A stretch of 64,000 nt of DNA from Arthrobacter sp. B2a2-09 (GTDB taxonomy: Bacteria; Actinomycetota; Actinomycetes; Actinomycetales; Micrococcaceae). The stretch covers positions 1 through 64,000 of the forward strand of contig NZ_JAMXIC010000007.1 in NCBI RefSeq assembly GCF_027587375.1, in the 5' to 3' direction. Each line of letters opens with the position of its first letter. The first letter of the stretch is position 1. The notes under the pieces were generated by a model that did not search any database, was not told the DNA's origin, and saw only the letters and a program-made list of their open reading frames with translations. Position numbers and translations under genes: made by a program. Below are positions 62,048 to 64,000 of this stretch, piece by piece.

Positions 62048-63565
62048 GTGACCCTTGAAGCCGATGTTCTGGCCGTCTTTCCGGCTGAAGTCCAGATCCC
62101 CGCTCAGTTGGTTGCCGACGCCGTAGCAGCGTCTTCCGCAGCCTCACCCCGCGTCCTGGTAGTCCTGGACGACGACCCCACGGGTACCCAATCAGTCGCC
62201 AACCTGCCGGTACTCACCCGCTGGGAGGTCGCCGATTTCACGTGGGCCTTCGCCCACATCGTGGAAAGCCAGTCCCAGCCCGCGGTCTACGTGCTGACCA
62301 ACACGCGCAGCCTTGACCCGGTTGAAGCCGCTGGCCGCAACGAGGAAATCGTGCGCAACGCCCTGGCGGCAGCGGGCGAAGACTCTGCCGGCTCCAAGCT
62401 GCGCCTGGGGTTCGTCAGCCGCTCCGACTCCACCCTCCGCGGCCACTACCCGCTGGAACCGGACGTCATTGCAGCCACGATCGCTGAGGTGTCAGGCGAG
62501 GCCACCGACGGCGTCGTGATGGTTCCTGCCTTCCCCGACGCCGGTCGCGTCACCATTGGCGGCGTGCACTACATGCGCGGTACCGGGCACGACGCCGGCA
62601 AGCTCACGCCGGTTGCCGAGACCGAGTTCGCCAAGGATGCGAGCTTCGGATTCGCCAACTCCGAGCTGGCCAAATATGTGGAGGAGAAGTCGCAGGGCCG
62701 CTTCCCGGCCAGCGATGTGATCGTCCTCGACCTGAACATCATCCGCGCCGGCGCGGCTGCCGGGAACGGATCCGCCGGGGATCCCGAGCTTTCCGCCAAG
62801 GCCATTGCCGACGCGATCGAACCGGCCGCGATGTCCACGCCCATCGTCGTGGACATCGTCACCGAGAATGATTTCCGCGCACTGGCCCTTGGACTGGAAG
62901 AAGCCGAACGCCGCGGCAAGAAGCTGCTCTACCGCGTGGGCCCGCCCTTTGTCCGCGGCCGCATCGGCCAGGAAATCCGCGAGGCACTCAGCGGCGAGGA
63001 AGCCTACGAAGGCAACACTCCCTCCACAGCCGGTGGCTTGATCGTTGTTGGCTCGCATGTCGGCCTCACCACGCGCCAGCTCAACACCCTGACGGCGCAA
63101 CACAGCGCCGCCCGCATCATCGAGATCGACGTCGAGAAACTGCTCGTTAGCGGCGCGGAAGCCTACCTCGACGAAACGGTCGCCGCCGTCGTCGACGCGC
63201 TCCACAACGGCGACGTCATCGTCCACACGAGCCGACTGCTCATCAAGACGGACGACGCCGCAGCGAGCCTGAAGATTGCCCGCACCGTCTCTGCCGCCGT
63301 CGTGGCGATCGTGAACCGGACGCTCAAGACCTTCCCGCCGCGCTTCGTCATCGCGAAGGGCGGCATCACGTCCTCGGACGTGGCGGCACACGGCTTGGAA
63401 ATCCGCCACGCGATTGTCCGCGGCCCGATGCTGCCCGGCATCGTCTCCCTGTGGGAGCCGGTGGACGGACCCGCGAAGGGCATCCCGTACATCGTCTTCG
63501 CCGGCAACGTGGGCGACGACGAATCCCTGGCGCAAGTCACGCGCAAGCTCAGCAACACCTTTTAG
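62048..63565 (+). CDS. four-carbon acid sugar kinase (DtnK/OtnK-like)
   Basis: 505 residues. Family marks: VVLDDDPTGTQSVA at the N-terminus (substrate binding), TNTRSL, SRSDSTLRGHYPLE, and C-terminal nucleotide-binding FVIAKGGITSSDVA and GNVGDD. Phosphorylates threonate- or erythronate-type acids at C4. GTG 62048 is favoured as TGGAG lies six bases upstream; ATG 62036 also fits. Followed by a dehydrogenase of the same pathway. Confidence 0.9.
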   Translation: MTLEADVLAVFPAEVQIPAQLVADAVAASSAASPRVLVVLDDDPTGTQSVANLPVLTRWEVADFTWAFAHIVESQSQPAVYVLTNTRSLDPVEAAGRNEEIVRNALAAAGEDSAGSKLRLGFVSRSDSTLRGHYPLEPDVIAATIAEVSGEATDGVVMVPAFPDAGRVTIGGVHYMRGTGHDAGKLTPVAETEFAKDASFGFANSELAKYVEEKSQGRFPASDVIVLDLNIIRAGAAAGNGSAGDPELSAKAIADAIEPAAMSTPIVVDIVTENDFRALALGLEEAERRGKKLLYRVGPPFVRGRIGQEIREALSGEEAYEGNTPSTAGGLIVVGSHVGLTTRQLNTLTAQHSAARIIEIDVEKLLVSGAEAYLDETVAAVVDALHNGDVIVHTSRLLIKTDDAAASLKIARTVSAAVVAIVNRTLKTFPPRFVIAKGGITSSDVAAHGLEIRHAIVRGPMLPGIVSLWEPVDGPAKGIPYIVFAGNVGDDESLAQVTRKLSNTF

Positions 63566-63592
63566 CCACCCCAGCATTCAATGGAGAACACC

Positions 63593-64000
63593 ATGACCAG
63601 CAATTACACCGTCGCCGTCCTCGGCCTGGGCGCCATGGGTCTGCCGATGGCTACCCGCCTGGCGACCCAGCTCACCGTCCACGGCTTCGACATCGCCGAG
63701 CCGCGCCTGAAGCTCGCCGCCGACGCCGGGATCCGCACCTTCGCTTCGGCCCGTGAAGCCTCGGAAGGCGCCGACGCCCTGCTCCTTGCCGTCCGCAACG
63801 GCGAACAGCTCGACGACGTCCTCTTCGGCGAGAACGGCGTCGCCCCCGTACTCAAGCCGGGCGCCGTCGTGATCCTCGGGAGCACTGTCGGGACCGAAGC
63901 GATTCCGGCCACGGTTGCCCGCCTGGCCGAGTTCGGCGTCGAGCTCGTAGACGCACCCCTTTCCGGCGGCCCCAAGCGTGCCGGCGAAGGCGATCTCCTG
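63593..64000 (+). CDS. NAD-dependent hydroxyacid dehydrogenase, 3-HIBADH family (partial)
   Basis: First 136 residues; the rest lies beyond the window. Rossmann start VAVLGLGAMGLPMATRL and the family signature DAPLSGGPKRAGEGD. With the kinase beside it this is probably an L-threonate/D-erythronate-type dehydrogenase; 2-hydroxy-3-oxopropionate reductase is the alternative. GGAG lies six bases before the ATG. Confidence 0.88.
   Translation, partial: MTSNYTVAVLGLGAMGLPMATRLATQLTVHGFDIAEPRLKLAADAGIRTFASAREASEGADALLLAVRNGEQLDDVLFGENGVAPVLKPGAVVILGSTVGTEAIPATVARLAEFGVELVDAPLSGGPKRAGEGDLL

Noticed and set aside
1..64000. Transposase, integrase or prophage genes
   Set aside because: None recognised; the repeat elements have no associated transposase in the window.

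Overview
The window looks like a chromosomal segment of a high-GC actinobacterium of the Micrococcaceae, most likely Arthrobacter in the broad sense. This rests on gene content (Lsr2, DisA, RadA, ClpC, an actinobacterial-type N-acetylglutamate synthase), on gene order, and on start sites that sit 6-8 bases after a TANNNT box. No database search was possible, so family names come from motif recognition.

Layout. 1-870: 3' end of a 5S rRNA, its terminator, and a large array of 32-bp repeats. 871-3487: three tandem alpha/beta hydrolases. 3565-14264: core genes (lysS, lsr2, clpC, an S9 peptidase, argA), a 68-residue orphan gene, and the dihydroxyacetone kinase operon dhaKLM. 14305-25174: maintenance genes (mutY, MOSC protein, disA, prfC, radA) mixed with membrane and unknown proteins. 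25311-31421: phosphate block, with a PHO box, pstSCAB, and a convergent low-affinity transporter with its PhoU-like partner. 31660-34760: unknown gene, tRNA-Lys, an unusual CaiB-type CoA transferase, DedA. 34964-41523: complete urease operon ureABC-E-F-G-D followed by a nickel permease. 41520-45061: PHP protein and malQ. 45274-51148: lactonase, three aldo/keto reductases and an epimerase, with a divergent XRE regulator. 51294-52074: two coupled small unknown genes and dodecin. 52476-60181: a six-gene, mostly overlapping operon (aldehyde dehydrogenase, 574-residue unknown, M19-like protein, 247-residue unknown, RidA, MFS transporter) divergent from a LysR regulator. 60374-64000: GntR-controlled four-carbon sugar-acid genes, cut by the window end.

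Most unusual content. (1) Five arrays built on a GTGAGCGAGCGT core keep an exact 32-bp phase, switch orientation inside the array, and lie between genes. (2) A second repeat family has a core of about 58 bp in four copies. Two copies are 118 bp long with inverted ends; one separates ureE from ureF and the other lies in frame inside ureD. Both are followed by about 300 bp of odd G/T-rich codon use. (3) The 52.5-59.2 kb operon is the best candidate for an undescribed pathway: its M19-like protein seems to lack one metal site and two of its members are unrecognised. (4) Two identical 15-bp palindromes flank the GntR-linked genes and define a likely operator.
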